Positions 1-12,076 of a stretch of DNA of 64,000 nucleotides are shown piece after piece (the stretch's first letter is position 1; each line of letters opens with the position of its first letter). A program made the position numbers and the translations under genes. Origin of the DNA: Primula veris (Eukaryota; Streptophyta; Magnoliopsida; Ericales; Primulaceae); NCBI GenBank assembly GCA_963682055.1, contig OY821747.1, positions 15,860,258 to 15,924,257 of the forward strand. Direction: 5' to 3'. Below the pieces are notes generated by a model that saw only the letters and a list, made by a program, of their open reading frames with translations, did no database searches and was not told where the DNA came from.

Positions 1-688
1 GTATTTCTAGGCACTTCGGCCATGTTGAGAATCTCATAGTATTCCTAGACGTTCCTTCGGTAACACGCCATTTACGGAATTTCATAGTATTTCTAGGCAC
101 TTCGGCCATGTTGAGAATCTCATAGTATTCCTAGACGTTCCTTTGGTAACACGCCATTTACGGAATTTCATAGTATTTCTAGGCACTTCGGCCATGTTGA
201 GAATTTCATAGTATTCCTAGACGTTCCTTCGGTAACACGCCATTTACGGAATTTCATAGTATTCCTAGGCACTTCGGCCATGTTGGGAATTTCATAGTAT
301 TCCTAGACGTTCCTTCGGTAACACGCCATTTACGGAATTTCATAGTGTTCCTAGGCACTTCGGCCATGTTGGGAATTTCATAGTATTCCTAGACGTTCCT
401 TCGGTAACACGCCATTTACGGAATTTCATAGTGTTCCTAGGCACTTCGGCCATGTTGGGAATTTCATAGTATTCCTAGACGTTCCTTCGGTAACACGCCA
501 TTTACGGAATTTCATAGTATTCCTAGGCACTTCGGCCATGTTGAGAATCTCATAGTATTCCTAGACGTTCCTTCGGTAACACGCCATTTACGGAATTTCA
601 TAGTATTTCTAGGCACTTCGGCCATGTTGAGAATCTCATAGTATTCCTAGACGTTCCTTTGGTAACACGCCATTTACGGAATTTCATA
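1..688. repeat. Tandem array, 86-bp unit, eight copies
   Basis: Eight consecutive head-to-tail 86-bp units start at 1, 87, 173, 259, 345, 431, 517 and 603 with only a few substitutions and no length change. Each unit is a dimer of a 38-bp and a 48-bp half that share the start GTATTYCTAG and the end TTCATA or CTCATA. The array begins at or before the window edge. It lies beyond the 3' end of the pol frame of the minus-strand gypsy element, where Tat-lineage elements are known to carry tandem repeats in their 3' untranslated region. Confidence 0.95.
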
Positions 689-795
689 TATTAGTAGACA
701 GCATAATAATATATTTTATTCATTCAAAAGAAGAAAGATAATGCCATTAAGCAAGAAGGGTAAGGTAGCACCTGTACTTGTATTCGGAGCATTGC
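689..795 (-). other. 3' untranslated part of the gypsy element
   Basis: This short non-coding stretch lies between the end of the integrase frame and the 86-bp array. No open frame or recognisable site is seen apart from an AT-rich segment near 700. Confidence 0.5.
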
Positions 796-1610
796 CTATA
801 CGTAGTACTTCTTTAAGTTAGCCACATTCCAAGAATTCTTTTCCCCTCGGCTGTTGGCGAACAGGACGCTTTTGATTTTGTAAGAGACTGGACTTGTTTG
901 CTTGACGATTTCGTATGGGCCTTCCCAGGTAGGGCTTAGTTTGCCGTGTATTTCGTTGCGGGTATAGACCGTCACTCGTCACAGCACCAGTTCTCCTACC
1001 ATGAATTCTTTAGATCCTTTTACTCTCTTGTCATAGGTTTGCTTTACGCTTTGTTGGTACTTAGCTAGGGTAAGGGCCGCTATCTCTCGTTTCTCGTCTA
1101 TCATGTCGAGCTCTTCTCTCATTCTTTGTTCATTATTTCCCTGCTCGACCAACGTCGTTCGGAGTGTGGGTAGCCCGATCTCTGTCGGTATGATGGCCTC
1201 AACACCGTATGCTAAGCTAAACGGGGTTTTCTTGGTGCCCGTCTTGGGTGTAGTTCGGCACGACCATAAAACGTTGAGTAGCCGCTCGGGCCACCTCCCC
1301 TTTGCTTGTTCAAGGGTGGTCTTGATGCCGTCTAATATTGTTCGGTTTGACACTTCGGCTTGCCCGTTTCCCTGTGGGTATATCGGCGTCGAATAGAACT
1401 TTCGGATACCGAGTTCCTCGTACCACAGCTGTAAATTGGCATCTTTGAACTGGGTTCCGTTGTCGGCGACTATAGCGTACGGTATACCGAACCTAGTTAT
1501 GATGTATTCCCAAATGAATTGTTTGACGTTGCTGGCTTTGATTTCTCGGAGGGGTTTAGCTTCGACCCATTTGGTGAAGTAATCAGTCGCAACGACAGAT
1601 ATTCCACATT
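796..1610 (-). pseudogene. Gypsy integrase C-terminal part, frameshifted and with a stop
   Basis: Downstream of a one-base frameshift near 1605 the integrase core continues in another minus-strand frame; residues typical of the second half of the catalytic core and C-terminal domain are seen in 979-1353. A TGA at 979-981 interrupts this frame right after GELVL. Beyond it the same frame stays open to a TAG at 796-798 and contains WEGPYEIV, the GPY/F motif found at the C-terminus of many Ty3/gypsy integrases. The TGA is followed by CGA and fits a CGA-to-TGA transition. The product would normally join element cDNA to chromosomal DNA; here it cannot be made intact. Confidence 0.85.
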
Positions 1611-3935
1611 CCCAGGTGCTCTTGGGAGTTTACCGACTAAATCGATTGCCCATTGAGCGAACGGCCATGGTGCTGATACCGGGGTCATCATAGATGAAGG
1701 GAGCCGTGGTATCTTGGCGAATCGTTGGCACTTGTCGCATCGTTGGACGTATGCATCGGCGTCTCGCTTGATATAGGGCCACCAATATCCTTGGGTCACT
1801 GCCTTGTTTGCAAGGGATCGCCCTTTGATGTGTGCTCCGCAAGATCCTTCGTGGATTTCCTCCAAGACCGGCAGTTGTAGCTCGGTCGGGACGCACAGTA
1901 GATGTGGTCCCCGGTAACTGGATTTGTATAGTTTATCGTCCTCGGATAGCCAGAAGCGAGGAGCTTTTCTTATAATTTTTAGCGCTTTTATCTTGTCGAC
2001 CGGAAGCGTTCCACTTCGCAGATAATGGGTCATGTCCTCCATCCATCCTAGTTCGTACTGTATCGATGTCACCCGGTTTACCCTTTTTATTATGCTCGGG
2101 GTCGGCAGTAGTTCCACTGTGATCGACCGGGTGTCGGTCAATGTTAATGTCGAGGCTAGGGTGGCCAATGCATCGGCATGTGCATTCTCGGTGCGACTGA
2201 TTCTTACTAACTCGCACTGTTCGAAGGTGGCCATCAAGCTTTGGACTTTCTCTTGGTAGAGGATCATTCTATCATCTTTCGCTTGGTACTCGCCGATGGC
2301 TTGATTGACGATGAGCATGGAGTCTGAGCTTGCAATTAAGTGGGAGCATCCGAGGGACCGGGCAATAAGCATGCCATTTATCATGGCCTCGTATTCTGCC
2401 TCATTGTTGGTAGCTCGGAAGCCCAGTTTTATGCTTTTTTCGATGATTGCTCCCTCTCTAGACTTTAGGACGATCCCTGCTCCTGATCCGTCCTTGGTGG
2501 CTGATCCGTCGACATGTATCTGCCAGTGTGATTGGGGAGAGAGTGCCAAAGGCTCGTCATAGCCTTCGGTGAATTCTGCGATGAAATCGGCCAGGACTTG
2601 TCCCTTTATGGCATGGCGGGGTGCGAACTCGATATGAAATTGGGATAGCTCGACCCCCCAGGCGGCAACTCGGCCGCTAATGTCCGTCCGTCGAAGTGAC
2701 TCTTTAATATGAAATTTTGTGTATACCCGGACCTGATGAGCTATGAAATAGTGTGGCAACTTTCTGGTTGCGACGACCAATGCCAGACACAGCTTTTCCA
2801 AGGGTAAATAACGTGTTTCGGCTTCGACCAGAGTCTTGCTGACGAAGTAGATCGGAAATTGTTCGCGACCTTCTTCTCTTAGGATAACTGCGCTCACAGC
2901 TGTAGTGGAAACTGCTAGGTAGCATGCCAGAATGTCTCCTTTGTTCGGCCTTACTAGCAGTGGCAATGTCCTCAAGTACTCTTTGAGATTGTTGAATGAA
3001 GCTTCACATTCCGGGTCCCAGACGAATTTTCTATCCTTCTTGAGTGATTCGAAAAATGGTCGTCCCTTATCTGCGGATCGGCTAATGAACCTGCTCAGCG
3101 CGGCCATCATTCCCGTGAGCTCTTGTACCTGTTTCTTGTTCTTGGGCGCTGCTAGGTTTCGTAGAGCCGTTATTTGATCGGGATTAGCCTCTATTCCTCG
3201 TCGGCTAACCATATGTCCCAAGAATTTCCCTTTGCTGATGCCAAATGCACACTTGCTCGCATTGAGTTTCAGTTTGTGCTCGCCCAGCGTTCGGAAAACG
3301 TCCCTGATATCTTGAAGGTGGGATGTGGCTCTTTCGCTTTTGACGACCATGTCGTCTATGTATACCTCCATCGTCTTCCCTATATGATCTCGACATACCC
3401 TTGTTATCATCCTTTGGTATGTTGCTCCCACATTGCGTAGGCCGAACGGCATTACCGTATAGCAATAATTTCCCAAAGGTGATATAAACGAAGTCTTTTC
3501 TTGATCTTCGCGGGCGAGGGGAATTTGATGGTATCCTGAATATGCATCAAGGAAAGTCATCCGTTCTGCCCCCGCAGTTGCGTCCACCAGTTGATCAATC
3601 CTTGGAAGGGGAAAGTGGTCCCTCGGACAGGCTTTGTTGAGGTTTGTGAAGTCTATACATACTCTCTCCTTTCCGTTCTTCTTAGGGACGACGACCGGGT
3701 TGGACAACCATTTTGGATAGTAAACCTCTCTTATGGCTCCAGCCTCCAATAACTTTTGTACTTCAGCGATTATAGCTGCTCTATGCTGTACAGACACTTT
3801 CCTGCTCCTCTGTGCTATCGGCTTGTACTCGGTGTTTACACTTAGGTGGTGGCATGCTGTATTGGGGTCTAGGCCCGGCATATCTTTAGGACTCCAGGCG
3901 AATTTATCAGTGTTGTTGAGAAGGAATGCTTTCAA
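1497..3935 (-). pseudogene. Gypsy pol: reverse transcriptase, two RNase H domains, integrase N-terminus
   Basis: An 812-codon open stretch in the same frame as the upstream gag-protease, separated from it by one TAG. Reverse transcriptase occupies about residues 35-200, with CIDFTNLNKACP, MPFGLRNVGATYQ and the catalytic YIDD at about 192-195. A degenerate gypsy RNase H follows (about 300-440), then a second, archaeal-type RNase H beginning IHVDGSATKDGSG (about 470-610), the pairing characteristic of Tat elements. The HHCC zinc-binding part of integrase (HEGSCGAH ... CDKCQ) lies near 690-750. The true integrase frame is lost near position 1605 by a one-base deletion, so the last ~35 residues of this frame are not integrase. 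The first listed codon is TTG inside the polyprotein, not a real start. Confidence 0.9.
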
Positions 3936-3947
3936 CTCCTCGGATTC

Positions 3948-6713
3948 CTATTTTGGAAGGTTGTCGCCGAGGAGGAAGTAATGCTCCTCGTCCATATCTG
4001 GTATATACACCTTCCTGAGTGTCTCTCCTACTTGTTCTTCGACAACCCTTTCGGCTTTGGATATTTGGTTGATCAGCTTCTTTGTGCTGGTGGGTTGTTC
4101 CACAGTGCTCCGTTGTTTTTGGAGAGTCGCGGTGATATCCTCGCAGCGTCTTGAATCTTCTTGACATCCTCTGGCTGTCTCGATCGCTCCCCTATCATTT
4201 GGGTATTTGACCTTTTGGTGATAGGTCGAGGGTATGGCCTTCATGGCATGTAACCAAGGTCGGCCCAATATTGCGTTGTGCCCGGAGTGGTCGTCGACCA
4301 CTAAGAACTCCACGGGAACCGACATGGACCCTGTTGTGACACTGAGGACGATCTTACCCAACGGTTTGGTCGTTTCGGAGATGAATCCGATCAGTGTGAC
4401 ATCGGTAGGCTGTAGATCTTGCAGCTTGAGTTCCATCTTGTCGAAGAGCTCCTTGTACATGATATCACAAGAGGCTCCTTGGTCGACAAGTACCCTGCTG
4501 ACTGTGTCTAGGCCGATTTGAACACGGAGGTTAATGGCGTCTCCGTGGGGGTATATCACCCCTTCTTCGTCAAGATCCGAGAAAGAAATGGGCGGATGTC
4601 GTCGTGGTGTGCATTGTCGTTTAGAGGTCGACGCCTGTGATGTCTTGGCTACTTGGCCAAAGTGGGCCAGCTGCCGTTGTCGTGATCGTTCCCCGCCTGG
4701 GCCCTTGGGTCGTGACATATGAACGACGTTGATCGTTTTGCCTTGCCGGTTGTTAGATCCCTCGATGGCCAGTTGTTTGCCTTTATTCCCAGCTCCTTTG
4801 ATGAACTTGGCTAGGTATCCTGCATCGCCCCACTGGTTCATTCTCCATCGCAGGTTACGGCAATGCTCAGTGAGATGGCCGTGATCCTCGTGATATGCGC
4901 AGAAGAGCTTGGAATCTCTCTGATTGGGGGGAGAGATGATCAGTTGTGGTCGGGAATACCAACTTTCCTCGCATATATCCTTGAGGATATCTTCAGCAGA
5001 TAGGTTGAAAGTGTATCGCAGCTCGACCGGTCCGAAAGTGTTTTGGTGTTCCCTCTCTTGGGGCCGAACCTGTTGAAATGGCTTGGGTGGCATCGGGTAG
5101 GCGAGCTGGAGCGGTTTATGTTCGTTGGTCGGTGTTGGGTATGCGATCTGGAGCGGTTTGGGCTCTAGTGCTCGTGGTCGCTCTACCCTGCTATGGACCT
5201 CGGGCTCTTTGCCCTTTCTGGTCGGTTGGAATGCTTCTCCCTGGTTATTTCTAACTCTTTTGCGACCCACCTGTGCCTCGCGGACCGACTCTCTTCTCGG
5301 TAGAGTTCGGTTGAGGAAACGCAGTTCGTCGTTTTTATCGGTGAGGTGGGTACAATAGGCTAGCAGGGAATCAGTGGTCGGGAAGTTTTTGCCTATGAAC
5401 TTCCTTCTCGCCCAATAGCCATTAGGGATGGAATTGATAAAGTTTTGGATGGCTATATTATTGGCATATCGTGGAATCTGGTTTGCTACGTCGATAAAAC
5501 GTATGCAGTAATCGTTGAGCCTTTCATTTGGCATCATCGTCATTTTAAGAAGGGTTTCGATACTAACCTTCTTTTTCCGATGAGCAGCGTATCGGGTGGA
5601 GTATGCTCTTAGCAATTCTGCCCAGTTTCTAATGGAGCCCCGTGGTAAGTTATGATACCATGACGAAGCCTCTTGACCCAAGCTGTTTTTGAAAAATTTG
5701 CACATCAGTGCATGGTCATCACTCCACAGTTCCATCTTCGTCTTGTAGTGCCTTAGATGGTCGATAGGGCAACTCTTCCCATCATAGAGCCTGAATTCGG
5801 GGATGACGAATCCCATAGGATTGTGGTACCGCGTGATCTGTTCAGCACACGGGGTTTCTTGGCATACGTTCCAAGCCTGTTGGAACGCGTCATCCGTGAC
5901 TTGGTAGGGGGGAGGGTATCCTCCCTGATGTGGTGATGGGCCATATCCCTCCCCGATCCTGTATTCGGGATATCTATCGTCCTTCGTGTTTGTGTGGACA
6001 CGTTCCATATGAGTGTTCGGATGGACGATAGTTATTGGGACATTGCCCCCTTGGTGGGGGACTCTTGTATCGGGTCGCCGACCCGCTGCCTCCAGGGCGG
6101 CCCTGTAGGCAGAATCTTCCGCTTCATGGCGTGGGTCTTTGTCGGGTTGGATAACTGGCAATACGATGCCGGCCGCTGTCATGGCCGTCATGCATGCCGC
6201 CAGCTGAGCTTGTAGCTGGGCGTAGTTCCTTTCATCGGCTAATGGAACAACATGTTGTACCTCCACCGTGGGTGGTGTAATCATCCTCGAAGAATTAGTC
6301 GGTAATCGGGGCGACTGTCCGAGTACATGATCCTCGGGCATGCCAAACTGATGAGCTTCGTCCGTTTGTAAACGAGCACCGGAGTTGACCGAGGCTGTAG
6401 GCAAAGGGACTCTTGAGCTCGGCCCTGCTTGGGACCCGGTTAAGCGTCTTCGTGCACGCCTTAATACGGGCACGTCTTGTTCGTCTTCCGAGGACGAAGG
6501 GTGTTCGTCGACAATCCCTTCGATGAAATGTCGGGGTGGTTCGACCGGTTGCTCTTGGTTGACGTAGGAGGTTGTTGGTTGGTTTCCGGATTGGATAGCT
6601 TCATATCTGTCGCGGATGGCGAGTAGATCGTCGAGGTCTTGTTGGCTAATTTGCGTGTTTTGGTTATTGGTTTCTATTATCTCGGGATGGGTTTCCTCTA
6701 CATTGGTAACCAT
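3948..6713 (-). pseudogene. Gypsy gag and protease
   Basis: A 921-codon frame starting at ATG 6711-6713, about 60 bp after the primer binding site. The gag capsid-like region (about residues 300-420) includes a segment ending SSWYHNLPRGSI, typical of Tat/Athila gag. A zinc-knuckle variant CAYHEDHGHLTEHC (Cx2Hx4Hx4C) lies near 610. The aspartic protease motif VLVDQGASCDIM lies near 755; DQG in place of DTG is common in this lineage. The frame ends at TAG 3948-3950 and continues open in phase into pol. It could be a readthrough stop or a nonsense mutation; with other breaks present I favour mutation. Confidence 0.85.
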
Positions 6714-6770
6714 TGTCGCTCGTCTGGTAGAGTATTGGTATTCGAATTCTAAACTAGTTGGAAACTAGAT

Positions 6771-6790
6771 GATTCCCGGAGACGGCGCCA
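6771..6790 (-). promoter_or_regulatory. Primer binding site of the gypsy element (tRNA-Asp type)
   Basis: The minus strand reads TGGCGCCGTCTCCGGGAATC, two bases inside the LTR end. It matches the complement of the 3' end of plant tRNA-Asp for the first nine bases and most of the next nine. tRNA-Asp priming is common in Tat elements. Confidence 0.8.
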
Positions 6791-6792
6791 TT

Positions 6793-7360
6793 TGATAAAG
6801 CCATAACTTTGGTCGGTCGCGTTAGGCTTTTCAACAATGATATAATGGTAAATCAACCGTGAATAAAGGATACTTCCTGATCTTTATTATTGCTCGGATT
6901 ATTGTCCTTGTTCGGACTATTACATTTGCTCAGATTAGTATTTCGGTTTTACAATTGTGCTCGATATGACTATTTAATCTCTCGTCTTGATCTTTCTCCC
7001 CTTTTATTCGGTGCTCGGCTGTCTTTTCTCGGTTTATTTCTCGAAGTGATATGCTTTGGTTAGTTTCTCTCTTTTCTTAACTTCTCTCTATATTTTTTGG
7101 ATAGATTTTCTGGTCCTTTTCTAGGAGGGGTAGTTGGCTATTTATAGGCAACTGCGCCTTCTAGGATATTGACAAATGTCTTCATCCCAAGGATTTTTCA
7201 GACATGGGTCCCCATTTGATTGGGCTTGGGCTTTTGGTAGTAACACCTCAATTCCTATAAAAAGTATGAGATGACCCATTTAAGCGTTGGATACCCATTT
7301 ATAAAGTGGGTTGATTATTACCCGAATAATACATTCGGGTCTAATTTTTATGTTCTATCA
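6793..7360 (-). repeat. 5' LTR of the gypsy element (568 bp)
   Basis: On the minus strand the LTR starts TGATAGAAC at 7360 and ends CTTTATCA at 6793, a 5-bp terminal inverted repeat TGATA/TATCA, with two bases before the primer binding site. It contains a TATA box and an AATAAA (minus, 6883-6888). The partner LTR is outside the window, so age cannot be estimated here. Confidence 0.85.
7138..7147 (-). promoter_or_regulatory. TATA box in gypsy LTR
   Basis: The minus strand reads CTATAAATAG, about 215 bp into the LTR, a good plant TATA box for the element's own transcript. The AATAAA lies about 255 bp further on. Confidence 0.6.
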
Positions 7361-7469
7361 GGTATGGTGTATGATATACGACCTAAGATTTTTAAATAGA
7401 GGTGTCCGTTCTGAATGTGGTAAATAAGACTTGCATTTATCCAATTTCATCTTAATATCCTCAAACTGT

Positions 7470-8841
7470 TTATTCAGAATTTATTCACTTCTACCCAAAC
7501 ATTTTCAAGCATGCCAGTATTTGTGGAAAGAGATATTTTTAGCTTTGCGTCTTGTTGTTCGGTCCGATTACTAGTTCTGTTAGCTAGATATGTTGTATGG
7601 TTAGTATAACATGCAACAAACTTATCGGCATAATCATTTAACAGCTTGTCTACATACTTAAGCACAACAGGTCTACATACTTAAGCACAGCAGGATACGA
7701 TTTGTATAATAAATTGAAAAAAGATCGGTTATAATTTTACTCCTCTATCGTCTCAGCATCAACCAATAAACCCCAATTATCTAGAAACGTTTGCCACTAC
7801 TCGTCTGGGATTTTATTTTTTTACAGTTTCTCAAAACATTTTTGGCAATATGAAAAGTGCACAATATATGATAAGAATCGGGAAAAATAGCGGATAAAGC
7901 ATTTACCAAGGCCATTTCTCTGTCGGTCATAAACACTCTAGGTAGCGTACAACCCTCCAATGTTTCTTTAAATTTTTCCAAAGCCCAGGTATAACTTTCC
8001 TAAGTCTCGTCCCTCATGAAAACAAAACCTAAACAATATGTTTGGTTCGTTGATGTCATCCCTACGACCTCTAGAAATGACATATTAAAACGGTTTGTCT
8101 TATACGTACAGTCCATTAACAATACATCATGAAAAGCTTTGAACATCGTTATAGAATCGGGGTGGGCAAAAAACAAGTTCTCTAAGCTATGAGTTATTGG
8201 GTTCATATTATAGAAGAAAGTATATCGAGTTCTATCCAACAAATTAAATAGTTCTTATATCGGGTTTTTACCATCTCACTCTTTAACTTTCAGACCAGCC
8301 AAATAATTATGTATCGTTTCAGTATTGGATACATTGTCAGGATTTCTCTAATATTGCACTGACGTTAAAACTAATTTGCCTTGAAGTTTTAACCATTTCT
8401 TTTTCTTCTTGTGTTAAACGAGCACGTCGTGCTTACCCTTGAAGGTAAGTGGGAGGTGGGTGCTTATGATGCCCATTTTTTACACGACACATCCATTCAT
8501 CATTAACTACGTAACCCTTAATGAAAAATGGATAATTTTTTTTGGTACCTGAATTTGTGGAAGACGGCTTCTTCTTCTCGTAAACCCCCGATTTATCACA
8601 AACAATATCAACATAATGTGCTCTTCTCCCATCATGCCCCCAAACTACGGATTGTAAGAATAAAACCCCAATTTCCAGCCACGTCACTAAGATCAGCAAG
8701 CATTTCATCCCCTGTATTCCAAGTCAAATCATCAACTTCAAAATGTTCTATATAGTCAGTTAGTTCCTCATTTGAGCTACTAGAGGAATCAACATAACTG
8801 TAGTTCCATTAGTTGTTGTCATAACTATAATCATAATTCAT
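7470..8841 (-). pseudogene. MULE transposase (FAR1-like), degenerate
   Basis: Four open pieces in three frames read in the order of a Mutator-family transposase. 8433-8708 carries an N-terminal DNA-binding-like part ending HHKHPPPTYLQG. 8000-8242 carries LLMDCTYKTNRFNMSFLEVVG, the first catalytic Asp region of the MULE domain. 7781-7981 carries RVFMTDREMALVNALS and CTFHIAKNV, the second Asp and following conserved His region. 7474-7665 carries NRTEQQDAKLK, matching the usual NR-E-AHA-LK box. A plausible start ATG at 8839-8841 is followed after ten codons by TAA. At least two frameshifts and several stops make it inactive. It lies just beyond the gypsy LTR and is followed upstream by the ~240-bp repeats. 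Confidence 0.85.
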
Positions 8842-8980
8842 TTTCGAAGAGTGTTTGTGTATGTTTTTATTTGGAGAAATGAGTATTTTTGAAGAGATTT
8901 AAGTCAGTGTTTGTATTTAATTTGAGAGATGGTCAGGATTGGCAAAAATATAGCATATTTATATTCAATTTAAAAAAAAA

Positions 8981-10168
8981 AGAAATCATGTATAGTCATT
9001 ATCAAGCTTTAATAATGCATTGAGAAATCATTTTCGGATAGAGTTGTCATTTCATAATAAAGACGGACTTGTGTGTTGTCAAATCAATCAAAATAATTCA
9101 AAAGTGAGTAAGTATTGTTGGCGGATTTTTATAGATAAGGTATCTAAGGGCGTTTACACTACAAACCGTAGATTTAACTTACAGTTTGAATTTTTTTTTC
9201 GGTTTGTTATTTCAAAAAAAAGAAATCATGTATAGTCATTATCAAGTTTTAATAATGCATTGAGAAATCATTTTCGGATAGGGTTGTCATTTCATAATAA
9301 AGACGAACTTGTGTGTTGTCAAATCAATCAAAATAATTCAAAAAGAAGTAAGTGTTGTTGGCGGATTTTTATAGATAAGGTATCCAAGGGCGTTTACACT
9401 ACAAACCGTAAACCGTAGATATAACTTACAGTTTGTATTTTTTTTTACGGTTCGTTATTTCAAAAAATAGAAATCATGTATAGTTATTTTCAAGCTTTAA
9501 TAATGTATTGAGAAGTCATTTTCGGATAGAGTTGTCATTTCATAATAAAGATGAACTTGTGTGTTGTCAAATCAATCAAAATAATTCAAAAGTGAGTAAG
9601 TGTTGTTGGCGGAATTTTATAGATAAGGTATCCAAGGGCGTTTACACTACAAACCGTAGATTTAACTTACGGTTCGTTATTTCAAAAAAAAAAAATCATG
9701 TATAGTCATTATCAAGCTTTAATAATGCATTGAAAAGTCATTTTCGGATAGGTTTGTCATTTCATAATAAAGACGAACTTGTGTGTTATCAAATCAATCA
9801 AAATAATTCAAAAGTGAGTAAGTGTTGTTGGCGGATTTTTATAGATAAGGTATCCAAGGGCGTTTACACTACAAACTATAGATTTAACTTACGGTTTGTA
9901 TTTTTTTTACGATTCGTTATTTCAAAATAAAGAAATCATCTATAGTCATTATCAAGCTTTAATAATGCATTAAGAAGTTATTTTCGAATGGGGTTGTCAT
10001 TTCATAATAAAGACGAAATTGTGTGTTGTCAAATCAATTAAAATAATTCAAAAGTGAGTAAGTGTTGTTGGCGGATTTTTATAGATAAGATATCCAAGGA
10101 CGTTTACACTACAAACCGTAGATTTAACTTATGGTTTGTATTTTTTCGGATAGGGTTGTCATTTTATA
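8981..10168. repeat. Tandem repeat, about 240-bp unit, five copies
   Basis: Units start with AGAAATCATG or a variant at 8981, 9221, 9469, 9691 and 9931; spacings are 240, 248, 222 and 240 bp, and a partial sixth begins near 10146. The length changes come from a short duplication of AAACCGT near 9411 and loss of the T-rich segment near 9680. Each unit ends in an imperfect palindrome ACAAACCGTAGATTTAACTT-ACGGTTTGT followed by a T-run. Small open frames across each unit are by-products of the repetition. It lies upstream of the MULE transposase remnant. Confidence 0.95.
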
Positions 10169-10491
10169 TTATGAGAAAACTCAAAATTTTGACATGACAT
10201 TTACTGTTTTTTTTTTTTTTGCTGCCATAATAACTAACCTGTAAAAAACATATACGACAATATTATAATATTCCAACGCAGCTAAAAATATAACATATAA
10301 ACTCAGTTTAGTAACTTACAATTCAACATACAAATCAAATTAAATAAAACAAATCATAACTTTTTTTTTGGACGACTAAACTCTTTAAAGTTTGACATAT
10401 GGAGCATCTTTCCCGTCGATATTAATCTGTCCGATGACGGCTCACTGAACTCTTCAATCTCGTTTAGCTCCGGACGACGTCTATCTTTATA
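10169..10491. other. Gene-free stretch inside the MULE composite
   Basis: AT-rich sequence with a T-run near 10207. It lies downstream of the last plant-mobile-domain exon; no terminator or further coding is recognised. Confidence 0.4.
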
Positions 10492-12076
10492 CTACGATTC
10501 TGGATGTGGAGCACGCTCGTATGATGTAATTGGCAATCCTCGATCCCAAGTGTATGTTGAATGCTGACTATGATGATAATCATACAACCCAAATGACTGT
10601 CTATGAAAAAAATTTGGGGTCTCGATGTCGAACTGGACATTATCGTGTAAGTAAGACGACCCTCCAAAAAAAGCACGACGATGACCGCTTGAACTTCCAC
10701 CCTGATCTGTACAGCTTAAAAGCTGTTTACAGTACAGCTTGTAAGCTGTTTACAATACAGTTTTTAAGCTGTTTAAAAACAGCATAAAAGTTGTACTGTA
10801 AACATCTTAAAAGTTGTTTTTAAAACAGCCTGTAAAAACAACTTTTAAGATGTTAACAATACAACTTTTAAGCTGTTTTTAAGCTTTTTTTTAAAAACAC
10901 GGTCAAAAACTGGTTCAAAAATTATATACTATCCAAATAAGACCAATCCAATCATATACGACATATAATACGTAAATTACATGTAGGAAATAAGAAAGTG
11001 AAAATTTACCTGTTTATGCGACATCTGGTCAAACTGGTCCCGTATATGGACCACATTATGTCCGTAGACATATGGTTTAAGATTAGCAAGCATTCACATT
11101 TTCCATCTGTAATATACAAATAAAAGAAGATAAACAACAAATATAAATAAAATAAGTAAATGATAAATACACCCCAAAAAATACAAATCGAATACAAAAA
11201 TTAAATAGTATCATACCTGTAACCGAGGGAAAACCTAGAAAATCCCTCAGGTGGGTCGATATCAGCAGGCAACCCTTTACACGGTCTAATAGGCAGTAGC
11301 CTGGTTATCGCCCACATATCAAGAAACACCACTTCCCCGCTTACTCCGCTAGATTTACCCCGCACCAATTTGCATAAATTAGTCTCCAAACAGGCCAGAA
11401 GAGCTGATCCCCAACTATACTCTACACATGTGTCAAAATTCTCAAGAAATGGCAGAGGCCATAGTGAAATCTGATCACTACTCTTATCTGAAAATACATG
11501 TGCACCAAGTAATAATAACATGGCAGCCATAGACTAATATAACAAGCGCTCCTCAGTAGGCTCGGGGGTTAATTCACCGAAAGTATGTAACATCCAACCA
11601 AGTTTAATTGTTAAACAGTTTGTATCAACTTGATTGTCAGCAGGTCTGACACCCAACAAGCTCTCTACCAAATTCAACATGCTCGGATTGGTATCATTCA
11701 TCTCCGATCGGGTAACAGCACGACCATCCACCCTCAGACCAAGCATGATCTCTACATCCTGTAACGATATCCCCAACTCTCCACTGACAAAATGGAATGA
11801 GTGGGTCTCATCACGCTACCTATCAACTAAGGCTGTAAGAAATCCTCGATCTACGGTATAATTACATATTGTGTGAATATCGTAAAAACCCGCTCTAATC
11901 ATATTTTGTATCACTATTTCAGGTGTCAGTATCTGCCAACTATAATTATATAACCGTATCTTGTTCGCATCCCCTCTCCCCGCTTCTCTCCCAGCCTCCC
12001 AAGTCTGATTTGAAATATGACCGGTCTGACGTAAAATGCCCATCTTACCTTTAATCTGTTGACCTGGCTGAGACAT
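10492..12076 (-). pseudogene. Plant mobile domain (PMD) gene, transposon-associated, degenerate
   Basis: Exon 1 (11217-12076) starts with MSQPGQQIKGKMGILRQTGH and encodes the PMD, the domain shared by MAIN/MAIL1-type plant proteins and many transposons: ETHSFHFVSGELGISLQDV, MLGLRVDGRAV, and FLENFDTCVEYSWGSALLACL are recognisable. In-frame TAG codons at 11816-11818 (in place of an expected Trp) and 11534-11536 break it. A donor CAG|GTATGA at 11217 joins in phase to exon 2 (11010-11106; contains HIRDQFDQM, with one TGA). Exon 3 (about 10492-10710) reads FFHRQSFGLYDYHHSQHS and ends at TAG 10492-10494; its join to exon 2 is unclear and the usual middle exon seems lost. Role of the intact family: transposon silencing and possibly transposon function; here no product is expected. 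Confidence 0.75.
10713..10890. repeat. Cluster of short direct and inverted AGCTGTTTA motifs
   Basis: About 175 bp in the presumed last PMD intron are built from variants of CTTAAAAGCTGTTTACA in both orientations. Paired arms such as ACATCTTAAAAGTTGTTTTT and its inverse nearby could fold. Function is unknown. Confidence 0.6.

Larger units (their letters stand above)
1..7360 (-). mobile_element. Ty3/gypsy LTR retrotransposon, Tat lineage, 3' end outside window
   Basis: On the minus strand the order is 5' LTR (6793-7360), primer binding site (6771-6790), gag-protease (3948-6713), reverse transcriptase, RNase H and integrase (796-3935), then a 3' untranslated part with an 86-bp tandem array. 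No second LTR is seen, so the 3' LTR should lie before position 1. Tat assignment rests on the DQGAS protease motif, the reverse transcriptase type with YIDD, and a second archaeal-type RNase H starting IHVDGSA. The element is inactive: one frameshift in the integrase and in-frame stops at 3948 and 979. The five bases next to the LTR (GGTAT, 7361-7365) are the expected target duplication but the partner is not visible. Confidence 0.9.

Noticed and set aside
8981..10168. CRISPR-like array
   Set aside because: Units are ~240 bp with no spacer/repeat alternation, and the genome is a plant's; it is an ordinary tandem repeat.
10464..10700. 78-codon minus-strand protein
   Set aside because: It is in the wrong frame; the adjacent frame gives a better last exon of the PMD gene ending at 10492.
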